This document shows positions 1 through 11,755 of a stretch of DNA of 64,000 nucleotides, in pieces (the stretch's first letter is position 1; each line of letters opens with the position of its first letter). The notes under the pieces were generated by a model. The model ran no database searches. It saw nothing but the letters and a program-made list of their open reading frames with translations, and was not told the DNA's origin. The DNA is from Liolophura sinensis (taxonomy: Eukaryota > Mollusca > Polyplacophora > Chitonida > Chitonidae). The position numbers were made by a program, and so were the translations under genes. The stretch lies in NCBI RefSeq assembly GCF_032854445.1, contig NC_088302.1:15061338-15125337 (forward strand). Direction: 5' to 3'.

Positions 1-596
1 CAAATTGTTTTCGCCACAATATGGGTGAAAAATTTCCGATGTGGCGTTAAGCCATAATCATTCATTCACTCAAAGAAAACGTTTTTATGATCTTTAGACT
101 GTAGTATTCAGAAGCGAGAATTATGTTGAAAAAACACCCCAGTTCAGTTCCACATATTCGGGCAACAATTAGCATGTATTAAATCAAGAAAGTGAGGTCC
201 GTGAGGTCTCGGGGTCGAAGTCAGCTTTGGTTGGTTCTGCTGCGGTTTTCATTTACAAGACTTGTCAACTATAGCTGCATGATGAAGGGTCCCGCCCATA
301 AACCTGACCAACTTGGTATTAGAGAATTTTCCTTGACAGAAACCTATTCCTAAGAAACGTCATAAGCTACAGACATCGGGTTCAATCCCAGATCGTGCCT
401 TACCGGCGACTTGTAAAATTACTACTTGATGGTAGTTCAATATAACGGGGAAAGTTGTCGACTACAGATCTAGTGGTATTCAGTGACTGAATGGGACACC
501 GTGTATTTCAACTGGCACAGTACTGTAATATGCGGCAAATGATGAAAGGGTAATGCTGAAATGACGATAAACCCCAAGCAAATTACAATAAACTTT

Positions 597-778
597 GTGC
601 CAGCTCATACTGGCTTTTTCTCCGGCCGTACGTGTGAAAATCTGTCAGCAACCTGCGGATGGTCGTGGGTTTCCACCGGCTCTGTCTGGTTTCCTGCCAC
701 CATTAAACGGGCGCCATCGTACAAGTGAAATGTTCTTGAGTACGACGTAAAACACCAATCAAATAAATAAATAAATCA
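597..778 (+). mobile_element. SINE, family A (tRNA-type, AAAT tail)
   Basis: The copy contains the family landmarks in order: a block on cctgcggatggtcgtgggtt, a block on gtgaaatgttcttgagtacg, and a tail of aataaataaataaat. The same blocks recur in at least ten other places in this window, in both orientations. The tRNA-like head is not clear in this copy. Confidence 0.8.
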
Positions 779-2591
779 AACTTTCTCACAGTGATATGTG
801 CTGCTTATATCTCAACTCCCTCGGTATAGCTCGCGTGCGATTTGTGTTCAGAGGTTTGTCAGTGGGTGACTGCTTACATGTAAAGAAGTATTGAATGAAT
901 GAAAGAATGGATGATTATACTCTCTCTACGACAAACCCTGTAACCTTTAGGTTGGTAGACTGTAAGGCCTCTGCCCAAGGAGAGTATAATAACAAAAGCT
1001 GAACGCCGCATTGGCAGTACTGCAGCCGTGGCGATCATTTATATGATCGATAGAGGGATTAGAGCAATAATCAAAACTCGCAATTTGTTGAATAAAATTA
1101 TAAAATTTCAGCTGATTGCATTTTAAGGCTTTATTAGTTTAGATACGAGAAGAACTGGTGATTAATTGGTAAATTATTGTAAGCAAACTGAACATTTGGT
1201 TGTTTAGTACGTCAGTAGTCTATACGTAAACGATCACTGTGATGAAGTTATTAAATATGTCCATTCTGTTACTTACCTGAATATTATATTTTGCACAGTT
1301 CAGATATATTTACCTTTAGTTATTCTCCAACTTGTATTCTGTTATGTCTCTTTTTAAAAGCAGATGGCAAACAATACGAAGAAAGATTGTAGTAGAAATA
1401 CAAGCTTCGGTTGGTCAGAGCACGTGCTGGGTGTAGATTTCCAAACAGTCTGACAGCTCATCGGGAGTTCTGCTCTACACACAGTATAGTCACAAATGCC
1501 TGCCCAGTCCTGTAACCGCAAACCAACCCATGTTCGTGGACTCTCATTGGGGACATGATCTCTATTGTCCCTCCCACCCCCAACCGTTTATGAATCCGCA
1601 AATCCCAAACACAGAGGAGTGTTCATCCAATCCTGTTTATATCGTGCTGTGTTTCCACAATCCGCTTGCGCAAACCTCTCATATCTTGATGTTAATTTTG
1701 TCCTACCCAACCACGTGGGCACGGCATACCTTTATTTCAGTACAAGTGAGCAATGCTGGACTTGTTTTAGCATGACGGTGATTATGTATATTTGGCATGT
1801 CTATATAAGGCAGCTATACCCTTAGATCTTGCATACCAGTCCCTTGTGGTGGTCCTGGACAAAACGGCCATGCAACTTCCTTCTCAAATCATGGTATATG
1901 ACGTTACGTCGAACTCCACCGAACCTTGCTGGGTAAACCTACTTTTCTCACTTGGCATGTAAGTTGAACCTGCGAATAGCGAAAAGACGTGTACGCGTAG
2001 AATGAGCTTTTAGTCAATGTCATAACGTCCTTGATACAGGCTGGCTATCGATATTAAGAGGAATTATTTTTTCATATAGACCTCTTGCAAAACCTTTAAA
2101 AGTGGACACGTCTACAAAAAACTTATCCAATTCCTGAGAATGTCAAAAACATATTATAGTATACAAACGCACGGGCCATACCACCTGTAAGCCAGTTAAA
2201 AATATTAAAATATTTCTTGTTTTAATCATGGTAAGTTATAATATTGTCACTGACCTGAAATGTTTATATCTAGAGCGTGAACTGGTAACACAAATTCAGA
2301 ATTGCTACAACGTTTCCAACGTACGTCTACGTGACAAGTTTGTAACAAAATGTAGTCGGTTGTAATATTTTTTTTTACATTATCTGTCTATCCTTCTGAT
2401 TATTGTCGTTAGATACTGTCTGATGTCATCGCTGTTACATTATAGTACATGTATTTAGTTATTTCATTCATGATTAGCGCCGCACCCCAAAATATTTCAT
2501 TTTGTCTAATTTGACCGCAGTCAGGTTTGTTGGCAAAGGAAACCTGAAAGCTATGCGGAAATTGACAAGGCCGTATTTCCGTAGACCATTT

Positions 2592-2594
<3 letters not shown>

Positions 2595-2660
<66 letters not shown>
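2595..2660. repeat. (TA)n microsatellite, 66 bp
   Basis: Pure alternating AT over 66 bases. Poly-Tyr/Ile ORFs crossing it on both strands are artefacts of the repeat. Confidence 0.97.
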
Positions 2661-2662
<2 letters not shown>

Positions 2663-3346
2663 GTTTTTCGTTTGCATTTTGACATTGTCGTCGCTGCTCT
2701 AACTTTACTGAAATTAGAAGTTTCATTGGTAAAAATATTTATGTGTCGTAGGTATTACTTCTGGGTGTATGTAATCCTGTATTTCTTTTTCGTATCCAGT
2801 AGTTATTATGGATATATCTGGATTATTTCAAGACATTATTTAAACTGAACCTTCTGATGTTCATTTTAATTTTGTTTTGTCTATTTGTTAAAAACTCCCC
2901 TTCATTGATTGATATGGCTGAAATGCCAGTTTACCCCAATAAGGTTCTCGAGGGTGTGACTCACATTTCGCTCTATTAAACCAGTCAGTCATTATGTTCG
3001 ATGACTGACAGCTTCGGCGAACCGTCACGAAACATGTGGCATGAGAGGAAGGCAGTGAAAGTTATGATAATTAAGAAGTCTTCCCTCTGTGAAAAAGCCA
3101 AATTCTGTGACATCTTAACACTTGAATATAATGTTTGCTAATCCGGGTTTTGTTTTTTATGTTTAACCTTTACGAATGCCGGATTTTCAACTACACTATT
3201 ACTTTCCTGGTAGCATTAAAATAAGCCTACAGCAAACACGGCATTCTTTCCGATCATTTCATCAGTAAATCATGTCTTTGGATATATTGCATAGCCTGTT
3301 TGTTTTTTTCCCCTGTTGACGTACTGAATTAAGATTCTTATGTAAA

Positions 3347-3360
3347 GGGGGGGGGGGGGG
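3347..3360 (+). repeat. Poly-G run (14 G)
   Basis: An unbroken run of 14 G in the presumed intron just upstream of the cyclin O exon that starts at 3430. Such runs are prone to length error in assemblies. Confidence 0.9.
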
Positions 3361-3429
3361 AATCCAGTTTTTGTATAAGACAGTGGTCGACAGTTAACTA
3401 ATTGTTGGCGGCGTTAATTGTCTTCACAG

Positions 3430-3731
3430 GTCTATGACGAAGACCAGAGGGATGAAGCTTTGCAGCCGGTTGACTCTGCCGCCGGATCAGCATCCTCTTG
3501 CACCGTGGACAGTTATGAATCCGGCTTCTGTTCCAGAAACAATCCGGATTTACGCTGCTCTGAGTCCTCCAGTTGTTGGTCAAACTCTCGCTCCGAGGGG
3601 GATCTGTCACCCTCTCCACTCCCGCGACCCCCCAATGACGGGTTTTGAACCTTACGGCTCTGATATTTACCGTCACCCGCAGGGAACTGGAAGAGAAAAG
3701 ACATCCAAGGGATTGTCTGAAACACAGTGAG
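3430..3731 (+). CDS. CCNO: Cyclin O exon a (leader; apparent frameshifts)
   Basis: The acceptor cttcacag ends at 3429 and the donor gtgagt starts at 3732. Frame 1 reads VYDEDQRDEALQPVDSAAGS onward and stops at 3646. Frame 2 carries TGFEPYGSDIYRH. Frame 3 carries RELEEKRHPRDCLKHSE into the donor. The three pieces join in the order expected for the region before the cyclin box if one C is dropped from the C6 run at 3628-3633 and one from the CCC at 3676-3678. Confidence 0.65.
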
Positions 3732-6700
3732 GTGAGTCGTCTACTCTACAGTGATCATCGCCTTCCTAGAATGGGGTCGGTCAAAACTCTGTACGCGTTC
3801 TGTTATGTAATAGTCACTGTTTCTATGTGCTGAATTGAAACTGGGCTGTTCGTCAGTATGTTACCCCCGGTTCCTTGCGGTGCCACAGGTGACCTCCACA
3901 TAGTTGGTCGAGAGACAATCGCAAGGTATATAACAAGGGAGTCAACAACTGAAGACAGTCGCACGCCTTGGCGATCTTTGCCGACCTTTGCCTTGACGAT
4001 CATGCCTCAGGGAGACAAAATCTGTAGTAACATGTGTTGTTTACAACCTATATAAACACGATTGCAGCTCCCAGCTAAATTGGCCGTGCGAGTGGGAAAT
4101 ATGGAGTAAGAACAATCAAATAATTGAAATGAAAACAGAACGTCTTTATTTTGCTGTAGCCAAACATGAACCAATCCCAAGGTCGTTCACAGAAAACAAA
4201 AAACGTCCAGATGACGTACGTGTTCTTGAGGTTTAGCAGAGGCTGTGCGTTTTTCAGTTCAGATTAAGTTTGTGGTTCTGTCTGAACAGCTTCACACAGC
4301 TGTGTTGGTGTCACAGTTACGGATGTAGTGTCAAATCTGGAACTTCATTGTAACACTGAGATCATCGCGGGCTCATTTGACTATAAAAGCTTTGTTCATC
4401 AGGTTATCAGGCTTTGAACTTGGCGCTTTTTTCGATGACGAACATCTTTTGGGACAATGACATTTCATCAGTGACATGCGAGAAATGGTCAAATTTATGC
4501 CTTATGCTTTGTGATTCCTTTAACCCGGGGCTAGGGGCTGTATATTCACCGTGTTGAATTAGATCACCCCGTTGGATGTACAGTTGCCATCAAAACGCAG
4601 CTGAGATACATATTTGTTATCGACAACTGATATTCTAGCATGGTACACGATTTGAATACTGCTTTCACTCAGTCTCCTAGAATATGCCTTGCGTATTTCC
4701 AACATCATTTGTGTGATTCCGTCCTATTTTTGTAGTTTGTATACTTTCTTAGTTCTTCGGTGGTTTGGGTCATTTGTGTCATTTTCGACTCATTGATTAA
4801 ATGACGTTTCATTTTTTTATTCCAGTCTTTCTGCCAGTCTGTCTGTGCTTCTGTTAGCTTTTATTTTGAAATATCTGCTTCGAAAAATGTCCGATTTTGA
4901 TAACACTATGCAGATTAATTTTGTGGACCCTTCAGATCAAGTTGAAACGCCGATTGGGTTCATACACAAGTTTTATGTATTTAGCACAAGATTTTGGTTC
5001 TCTGAGTTTGCTTGTAATTGCTACGTTTAAGAACTAAAAAAACAAGTGTACTATCTCAGCTTACAATTGATTTGTGTTTGTAGTGTTTGTCAGTTAAGAA
5101 CAGTAACTTAAAATGTTGCCAAATGCTTATGAGTGTCATTGTTTTGGCGGAAATCTCGCGAATAATCGGTTCTAATGCATTGTCTTTTGTTACTCAGATC
5201 ACAGCCCACTTCCGTGCGAACCTGGTCAGTTGGTTATCTACGGTCAACGGCTACTTCCAGTTCGCACAAGACACTCTTTTCCTAGCTGTCAACATTGTAG
5301 ACCGCTGTCTACAGAGAATGGATGTTACGCGAGGATCGTTCCAGCTCCTAGGCGCGACGGCCTTTCTCATCGCCGGAAAACATGTAAGTTTTGACGCAGA
5401 TACAAAACAGTCTGGAAAAGAAATGCCACTTTATTTTAATGGCTATTGCATGTCCCTTAACACTTTGAACAACTATTGACTGTCGTTTAATTTCTTTTAC
5501 CCTCAGAATTAGGGAACATCCCAAATCGGTTCACGGTTGGTATACGAATGTTTCGACGATTGTCACTGTCCGATATTGGAGTTAGACAGTAGTAAAGTGT
5601 GTCAGCACTGGGACTGACCAGGCTTATGGAGACACCGTAGAGAAATTAAAATAATGTTTAATGCGACGTTATAAATACCAATAATAAAAATATAATAAAA
5701 GACTTACAGGATGGAGAGGTGTATTTATTTATTTGATTGGTGTTTACGATGTACTCAAGAATATTTGACTTAGGCCCTATACGACGGCGGAGAGCATTAT
5801 GGCGGAAGGAAAACGGGATGAACCCGGGGGAAACCCACGACTATCTAGTAGTAAATTACACACCCTCTATCACCCTGGCTTAAGTAGAATTAGGTAAAAA
5901 ATTGCAGTGATGTTAATTGTAATTTATTACAAGTCACTGGTCTAGAATAACTCAAAATTCTGTGTTGTCAGCATGTTTTGCACACAGTAACATTCGAACA
6001 ATGCAGAGGTTACAGTTACATTTACATTGACTAGCCAGGGGTAGTCAGTGTATTGGGTGTCATTGGGATGATAATACAGTAGTATTAAGTATGGCCGCGG
6101 TTTCAGCATGTGAGACAATAGTGACATGGCGGTCAAGCTCCCAAGCAACACCAACGTCATAATTATTAGTTTGCCTTTACCGTTTCAGGAGGAGGTAACT
6201 CCGCCAGAGATCAATGACCTGCTTTGGCTGTGTGCGGAAGCCTACTCTCGGAATCAGATGGTTAAAATGGAGGAGCTCATTCTGGATGCCATACATTTTG
6301 AAATGTTTGTTCCTACTGGATCTTTTTTCCTAGAGTACTTTGCTTGTTGTGAAATGATGGACAGTGACACCAGAAATTTAGACGAATTTAGGTGAGTTCT
6401 TGATTAAGTTTTAAATCAATGTTTTTCTATTTTTCAGCACACGCGGTACAACGTACACTAGCCTTTTCTAAAATTATCAAGACTGAAGTCCAAAAGCCTT
6501 AGACAAACGAGGTCGCATGTTTGAATCTATGTACCGCTGGCTAATCTAAGAACTTATATGTCAGAGGGATTCTCTCCGCTTTCCACTACCCATAAAACAA
6601 TCCGGTGTCTTTGCATGGATTGTTGTATGTTAAATGTAATGACACCGCCGCATTTGGAGTAATTCTAGAACAGTGACGTCTAATAAATTGCAAGTAATAT

Positions 6701-7526
6701 CACTGGACTTTCGTTACCTAATTTTGCTTAAGCCAAGCCATGCTGCTAGGGGCGTGTAAATTGTAGCTTAGCTACAAAGTAGTTTAAGCATTTACATGAA
6801 CAGTGAGAATAATACCCTTACTGAGGTAAATCGACATCCAGCTGTTTCTCACTGGAACGCACTCACTTCAGCGACCCCGTGAAGAATATAGGGGTGTATT
6901 TACTGGAGTACATATCTTTAGAAGGATCTGTACATGGGAAGGTCTGCAACAACGTGCGGATGGTCGTGGTTTACCCTTCGGTTCTGCCCGGTTACTTCCC
7001 ACCATAATGCCGGTCGCCATCGTAGAGGGGAAATATTCTTAAGTACGGCAATCAAGGAAATAGATAAAAATATTTTAGAAAGATACTTTTTTTACACTGA
7101 TAACTTTATTGAAAAAAAAAGGTTTCTTGTGTTCAAAACATGGCATTTTTAGGTTTGTGGTTGTTTTTGTACCTGTATTTTTTGCCAAACTTTTAATTCC
7201 ACTGCTTAAATTCTTCCAGGAATGCACGACGCCATGCTCGTTACTTTATGGAGTTGTCCCTTCAGGATTATAAACTGTCTCAGTATCTGCCCTCTATGCT
7301 GGCCCTTTGTGCCTGGAAGTGGGCTGTGCAAGACTGCATGGCCGAATACAGGCTCTACTCCCCCTCCTGGGAAGTGGACTTCAATCCAGCAGCCTATAAA
7401 AACTGCTTTGAAGACTTTCTTGTGTTCGTGTCCAAGTTGAAGGGGACTGTCTCGGAAGCGAATGTTTTGACTGGTTGCTACGATCATGACGACGATTCAG
7501 ACGTTGAGTGTTTGAATTCATATTGA
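3430..7526 (+). CDS. CCNO: Cyclin O-like protein (5' end not identified)
   Basis: Coding exons are 3430-3731, 5198-5383, 6189-6391 and 7220-7526, each bounded by AG and GT. Phases join as 0, 0 and 2. Cyclins bind and activate cyclin-dependent kinases. Vertebrate CCNO is needed for centriole amplification in multiciliated cells. Exon 1 codes a Ser-rich acidic leader and the segment ending in CLKHSE. Exon 2 begins ITAHFRANLVSWL, the RxxLVxWL signature of the cyclin box, and continues through VNIVDRCLQ and FQLLGATAFLIAGK. Exon 3 has EEVTPPEINDLLWLC and FFLEYF. Exon 4 has ARYFMELSLQDYKLSQYLPS, the second cyclin fold. The order of blocks and the FQLLG...IAGK / ELSL-DY / Y-PS pattern fit cyclin O better than cyclins A, B or E. 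The protein ends with an acidic tail and TGA at 7524. The leader exon needs two single-base corrections to stay in frame (see finding). The start codon was not found. Confidence 0.8.
5198..5383 (+). CDS. CCNO: Cyclin O exon b (N-terminal cyclin fold)
   Basis: Acceptor gttactcag, donor gtaagt, 62 codons, phase 0 at both ends. It codes the helix carrying FRANLVSWL and ends on IAGKH. Confidence 0.9.
5722..5850 (-). mobile_element. SINE, family A, in cyclin O intron
   Basis: Reverse-oriented copy: tatttatttatttgattggt, then gtactcaagaatatttgac, tacgacggcgg and gggggaaacccacgac. It sits in the intron between exons b and c. Confidence 0.85.
5855..5990 (-). repeat. Dispersed repeat, family C
   Basis: The reverse complement reads cagaattttgagttattctagaccagtgac followed by tacctaattctacttaagcc, in the same order as copies at 6595-6875 and 10195-10475. 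It has no coding content. It abuts the family A SINE at 5722-5850. Confidence 0.7.
6189..6391 (+). CDS. CCNO: Cyclin O exon c
   Basis: Acceptor gtttcag, donor gtgagt, 203 bases, ending in phase 2. It codes EEVTPPEINDLLWLC to NLDEF, covering the end of the first cyclin fold and the start of the second. Confidence 0.9.
6595..6880 (+). repeat. Dispersed repeat, family C
   Basis: The blocks taaatgtaatgacaccgccg, gagtaattctagaacagtga, acctaattttgcttaagcc and catttacatgaacagtgag occur in the same order as in the copy near 10.2-10.5 kb. It is followed directly by a family A SINE, as at 5.7-6.0 and 10.0-10.5 kb. Confidence 0.7.
6927..7062 (+). mobile_element. SINE, family A, in cyclin O intron
   Basis: Contains tgcggatggtcgtgg, ctgcccggttacttcccacc and gaaatattcttaagtacggc. 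The tail is shortened. It ends about 157 bases before the last cyclin O exon. Confidence 0.8.
7220..7526 (+). CDS. CCNO: Cyclin O exon d with stop codon
   Basis: Acceptor cttccag. The first base completes an Arg codon, then NARRHARYFMELSLQDYKLS and on to CLNSY and TGA at 7524-7526. The second cyclin fold is followed by a short acidic tail (DHDDDSDVE). Confidence 0.9.
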
Positions 7527-8638
7527 AGATGGCGGAGAATGTCGTCATGGTAACAAGGAATATAGGGAGTGTGTTTCTTAGCAAAGGCGCGGTGCAACGG
7601 GAGACAAGAGGAGAGATCAGTATATTGTGCTTGAACTGTTCTTCGTGTATCACATCAGAACCTTGCTGATGGAAACAGAGGAAATAATTTTGTTTGGATA
7701 ATATTTCAATGGCGAACTCAATGTGTGATTTGGTGCAAGAGACCTTATGAGAGTCTCTACATTCCTGGCAAGGAAAGGAAAGCGTTTTGTTAGAGAGATA
7801 TCTCTGTTTTGAGTGAGATATGGTTGAAAACTTTGGTGGATTAAAAATTCACAAGACCAAAAATGAGTTTGCTCGTGGTGGGAACCGTGGTTTGAACAAT
7901 TTAAGAGTTGAAAAGACGTTTTGATGACGGAGTGCGAAAAGTTTCAAGAAGGCGAATAAGAAGAAAAACGAAAACCTTTTGGCTGCAATTTCCATGGCAA
8001 AAGTCTGGGTAGTTGTATTGTTTTGAGCCATGGTAACCTGCAGCTACCTCGTGTTATAGGTTTTTTTTCATTTGAACAGTGGCATTTTGATTAGATGCTG
8101 TGAACATTGGGGTAATCCTTTTGTGAGCTCGTCTCAGAGGATTACACAAACTTATTGCGTGGCGTAGACGTGATGACGTCACAGTAGTGCTGTACATGCT
8201 GTACATATTGTTAATATAAATGTTAAAAGGGTTATAAAAATGAATAGATTTATGCAATGTGTTTTGGACAAAGTGAAACAATTTTGGTGCTAAGAGAAGA
8301 TTGATATTATTTTTGTTACTTGATTATTGCTTCATTGTGTACGTCAAGGTATGGGTAATGGTTGCCGAACAACAGTTTCGGGGTGAAACCCTGTTTAATG
8401 TTGTTTTTTCTTCTGTTATAACAACTGTCATTTTCGTTGAAAATCCAATCTATGTCGTCTGGACTTATTTTAAATTGTTATTTGTATTTTTTTTGGTGCT
8501 TGTAACATGCAGTACCTCAATGCACCTTATAATTGGTACATTTTCTCTTACTAAACTCATAAGCAAATATAGCTTATTATATTTTTCTGCTTCAGATTAC
8601 CAGTTTTTCGGTTGATGAAAGGTTCTATGAAATCGTGC

Positions 8639-8644
8639 AATAAA
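8639..8644 (+). terminator. Poly(A) signal of the cyclin O gene
   Basis: AATAAA lies 1.1 kb after the stop codon at 7526 and is the first canonical signal in a T-rich stretch with no gene. The interval 7527-8660 is therefore read as 3'UTR. ORFs inside it (for example 8301-8615) show no family features. Confidence 0.6.
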
Positions 8645-8989
8645 AAACATCTAGAAACTGTGTCTATAAACAGGTTTTATTTATTATGTTATACATATGA
8701 CTTGTTCATTCGTTTTCTCTTTGCATACGGCTCCCTTGCAATTTCTTCCGTTGATATTGGTTTGTTTTTAAAATAAAAAGAAATGCCCAAAGATTACGTC
8801 AGGCGAAAATGAAACAGCTTGCAATGTCTTATACTTACAAAATTTGCAGTATTGAAGACGTGTTTGCATACACACTACAGGTGTAATTTCAATCTCTTTT
8901 CCGTGATAAGACATGGTGATCCCTCGAACAGGACTTTTCGCGAGAACCCTCCGATCATGCAACTTCCGGTTAAGTCAGTTTAAACAGCG

Positions 8990-9215
8990 ATGTCACCAAC
9001 TCGAATGGTTAAAGGTCGCTGCGGCTGTCAGGCCCAAGACCTTGAGGTCGCGTGTTCGAATTAATCTCTCGCTGTGCCTTCAAGTCAGGAGGTTTTTCAG
9101 GTAACAGGTGAAGGACGCTGGTTTACTTCGGCCACTTTCGATTCCAACGCCCGTAAATGTGACATCTGTGACAGTGAAAAATTCTTGAGCACGGTGTCAA
9201 ACATCAATCATCGAA
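8990..9215 (+). mobile_element. tRNA-headed SINE, second type
   Basis: The B-box-like gaggtcgcgtgttcgaatt is followed by caagtcaggaggtttttcag and the tail gaaaaattcttgagcacggt with caatca. The same order occurs at 43,425-43,721. The tail block resembles family A, so the two types share a 3' end. Confidence 0.65.
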
Positions 9216-10034
9216 TCCAGTGAATCTGGCCGCGTATCGTCACAAGCTGGCGACAACGGTGATAATTAAAAAAAAAAAAACCTCTACTTCTGACGTTCAG
9301 GGGAGGTAATTTGCGTATACATGCATCTTTGGCATATTAGTGCAAGAGTACTTTCCCTCTGTACGGTGTACACGTAACAGTCTTAGTACACATGACAACG
9401 GAGACGCCGTTGATTCCTCACAAATAAGCTATATTACTGCGTTACAGATGAGTTGCTGAATGCGAAAATACAATGCTTCATTGCTGGTGAGGAGTGCTGA
9501 ATGCCTGGCGCTGGCAGACCGACAGAAAATCAACAAGCGATTTGAGGGCAACGATCCAGGCAGCAGATTCAGACCCAGTTCACGCCGGTTCGCTGGTGTT
9601 AGGAAATTTGTCTGGTAAATAATAATACTGTATTAATGTGTTACAGGTTAGCAAATGTTGAACACAGTGACATCAACTCTCAAGAATCAAATGTGTACCG
9701 CTTTGTACATATGTGTGTGTGTGTGTAGCCCGCGATGTAAACAAGATGTGTGTAACAGGTACACAGTTTGGTAAACATTAAATGCGTGGGTACATAAGGA
9801 CGGTGTATGCCATGTACATATTAATGTTCCTGTGCAAATTTGCTACAATTAATGTGTGTCTGTGGTACACATCTTGTGTACAGAATAGTACACTAATAGG
9901 CCGATTGGGTAATTCAGTGTACTCTAGTGTACGGGATTCTGCAGGTAGGCAACCTATGACTGCGGTAAAAATGACAAGAGACCGGGTTTCACTGGTTATA
10001 TGTGACCACTTCCCAATTATCGGACTGTAGTTCT

Positions 10035-10175
10035 GGTTTTATTTATCTGTTTGATTGGCGTTTTACGCCCTACTTAAGAATATTTCACTTATACGACGGC
10101 GGCAAGCACTGTGGTGGGAGGAGTTCGGGGAAAATCCACGACCATCCGCCGGTTGCTGGCAGACCAGCTCTGGTT
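10035..10175 (-). mobile_element. SINE, family A
   Basis: Reverse-oriented: tttgattggcgttttacgcc, acttaagaatatttcactta, tacgacggcgg and cgaccatccgccggttgctg. It is followed directly by a family C repeat. Confidence 0.85.
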
Positions 10176-10194
10176 TTACATTCTATGGTGTAAG

Positions 10195-10475
10195 TCTTGT
10201 ATATTGTATTCCTGCATAAACCAGGAATCCACTGGTGGACTAAGCATCCACGAGATCTGTATTATTTTAATGTGATCGTATTCTTAAATGTGATGACAAC
10301 ACAGCATTTTGAGTAATTCTAGACCAGTGACACATAATGAATTGTATTTAATATCAGCGGTTTTGTTTTACCTCAATCTGCCTAAGCCTTTGTGCTATAT
10401 TTGCAACTTTTAAAACATTTACATCACCAGTTAAAATAAAACCCTACCTGAAGTAAACTGACAAAAGGTTGTATT
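10195..10475 (+). repeat. Dispersed repeat, family C
   Basis: Contains cctgcataaaccaggaatcc, taaatgtgatgacaacacag, gagtaattctagaccagtga and a shared stretch around acatttacatcaccag. The copies at 5.9, 6.6 and 28.3 kb share these blocks in the same order. Confidence 0.7.
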
Positions 10476-10751
10476 TCACCAGCTACTTGTGCAGATTTGC
10501 CAGCTATCACACAGACGTCGCTTCTCTGGTTTAATAAATTTCCTATCCTTTATAGTCTTTTCCACACTAGGTTTATATATCTAAAAAATTGCCAGAATCC
10601 TAATTGATTTGTCGTTAATTCGTTTTGAAGAGGAAATAATAAACATTACCTGTTTGGAATGTGGCAGGTGATATACGAGAACAAATTTAGTAACAAAGCC
10701 ATAGTATTTCTCGGAAAGTGTTCATCACCTCTTAGTGTTTGATGTCCTGTA

Positions 10752-11007
10752 ACACTCAAGAATTGATCTATTAATTTTAACAGAAAGCCTGTTGTCTGAG
10801 TGATGCTAGAATGTATTTCTGTTATTGCAGCAGAGTGTTCTGTTAAATATTAAACGCATATTATATTTATTCAACATAAGGATTCTATTAGACTAACAGG
10901 ATATTCTGTTGAATACGACAGAATATCGTGTTATGATAGCAATATATTCTAGCCTCACTCAGACAACAGACGTTCTGTTAAAATTAACAGATTAATTTTT
11001 TGAGTGT
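10752..11007. mobile_element. MITE with ~65-bp terminal inverted repeats
   Basis: The left end (acactcaagaattgatcta, ttaattttaacagaaagcct, gttgtctgagtgatgctaga) pairs over about 65 bases with the inverted right end (acactcaaaaaattaatctg, ttaattttaacagaacgtct, gttgtctgagtgaggctaga). The total is 256 bp with no ORF. The core repeats the motif ttctgtta. I cannot fix a target-site duplication from the flanks. Confidence 0.9.
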
Positions 11008-11687
11008 ACTACACGTAGTTTGAAGTTTTCACTGGTTTAACCAGAAAAAAATGGCAGCGGTCCCAATAGTATAGAAAGCTAGAGAGATTTCCATTGTTGT
11101 AGTTCCCAAGAAGCTGTATACACTTCATACACCCAACACTACCAGAACCGTCAAACCCAGAAACTATACGCCTCCACAAAGTATAAGAAACTACACCATC
11201 AAGCAATCCTCACAGAGCCATGCACAAACTATCAATCAAAATGTACAAACCATACTTTCAAGCGACAAACTCACTCATACAAGGCATAAGGATGTATACA
11301 ATTTTGTAGGCTTGGGTTTTAAGTCGTTGGCCTACTTAGCAATTTTGCTATTACTGAATGACGAGGAGTCAGCAGACTTGTTAGGCAAGCGTGCAAACAT
11401 ATATATATTATACACTGTGTCTTCTTGTGACACGGAGAGTCTTTACCGCCTCTGGAAGGTATCATGACGAAGACATCAGACCTTTCACCCTACAGTTACA
11501 TTATACTAACATTGGGCCAGTCAGTTCTGTTTCCGGGCTCTATGCTCTCGGTGCTTATCGTCAAGCCAGGCAGCAACAAGAGCCATTTTTGGTACTTTAC
11601 GATGATTTTCCCGACTTCGAAGTGATCACGAGGCATAAGAAACATATACTCGCCCGTGCAGAACCACAAACTGTCCTCCCACCACAA

Positions 11688-11755
11688 CGCTGGCCGCCGT
11701 TGTATAAGTGAAATATTCTTGAGTATGGCCTAAAACAAGAATGAAATAAATAAAT
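11688..11755 (+). mobile_element. SINE, family A, 3' fragment
   Basis: Only the tail blocks are present: aacgctggccgccgttgtat, gaaatattcttgagtatggc and aaataaataaat. Confidence 0.75.

Larger units (their letters stand above)
1..3429. other. Non-coding sequence upstream of the first cyclin O exon
   Basis: I find no convincing coding exon here. The stretch holds one SINE copy, a 66-bp TA tract and a run of 14 G just before the cyclin O exon. The first coding exon and promoter of the cyclin O gene may lie here or further left, but I cannot point to a start codon with support. The short ORFs near 1.5-1.8 kb have no protein-like character. Confidence 0.5.

Noticed and set aside
2409..2726. Tyr/Ile-rich ORFs on both strands (also at 45185-45481)
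   Set aside because: They are translations of TA microsatellites.
3645..3833. ORF running through the cyclin O donor into the intron
   Set aside because: Only the part up to 3731 fits cyclin O; the rest passes a gtgagt donor.
8301..8615. Hydrophobic 104-codon ORF
   Set aside because: T-rich 3'UTR of the cyclin O gene yields Phe/Leu/Val-rich frames by composition. It ends just before the poly(A) signal.
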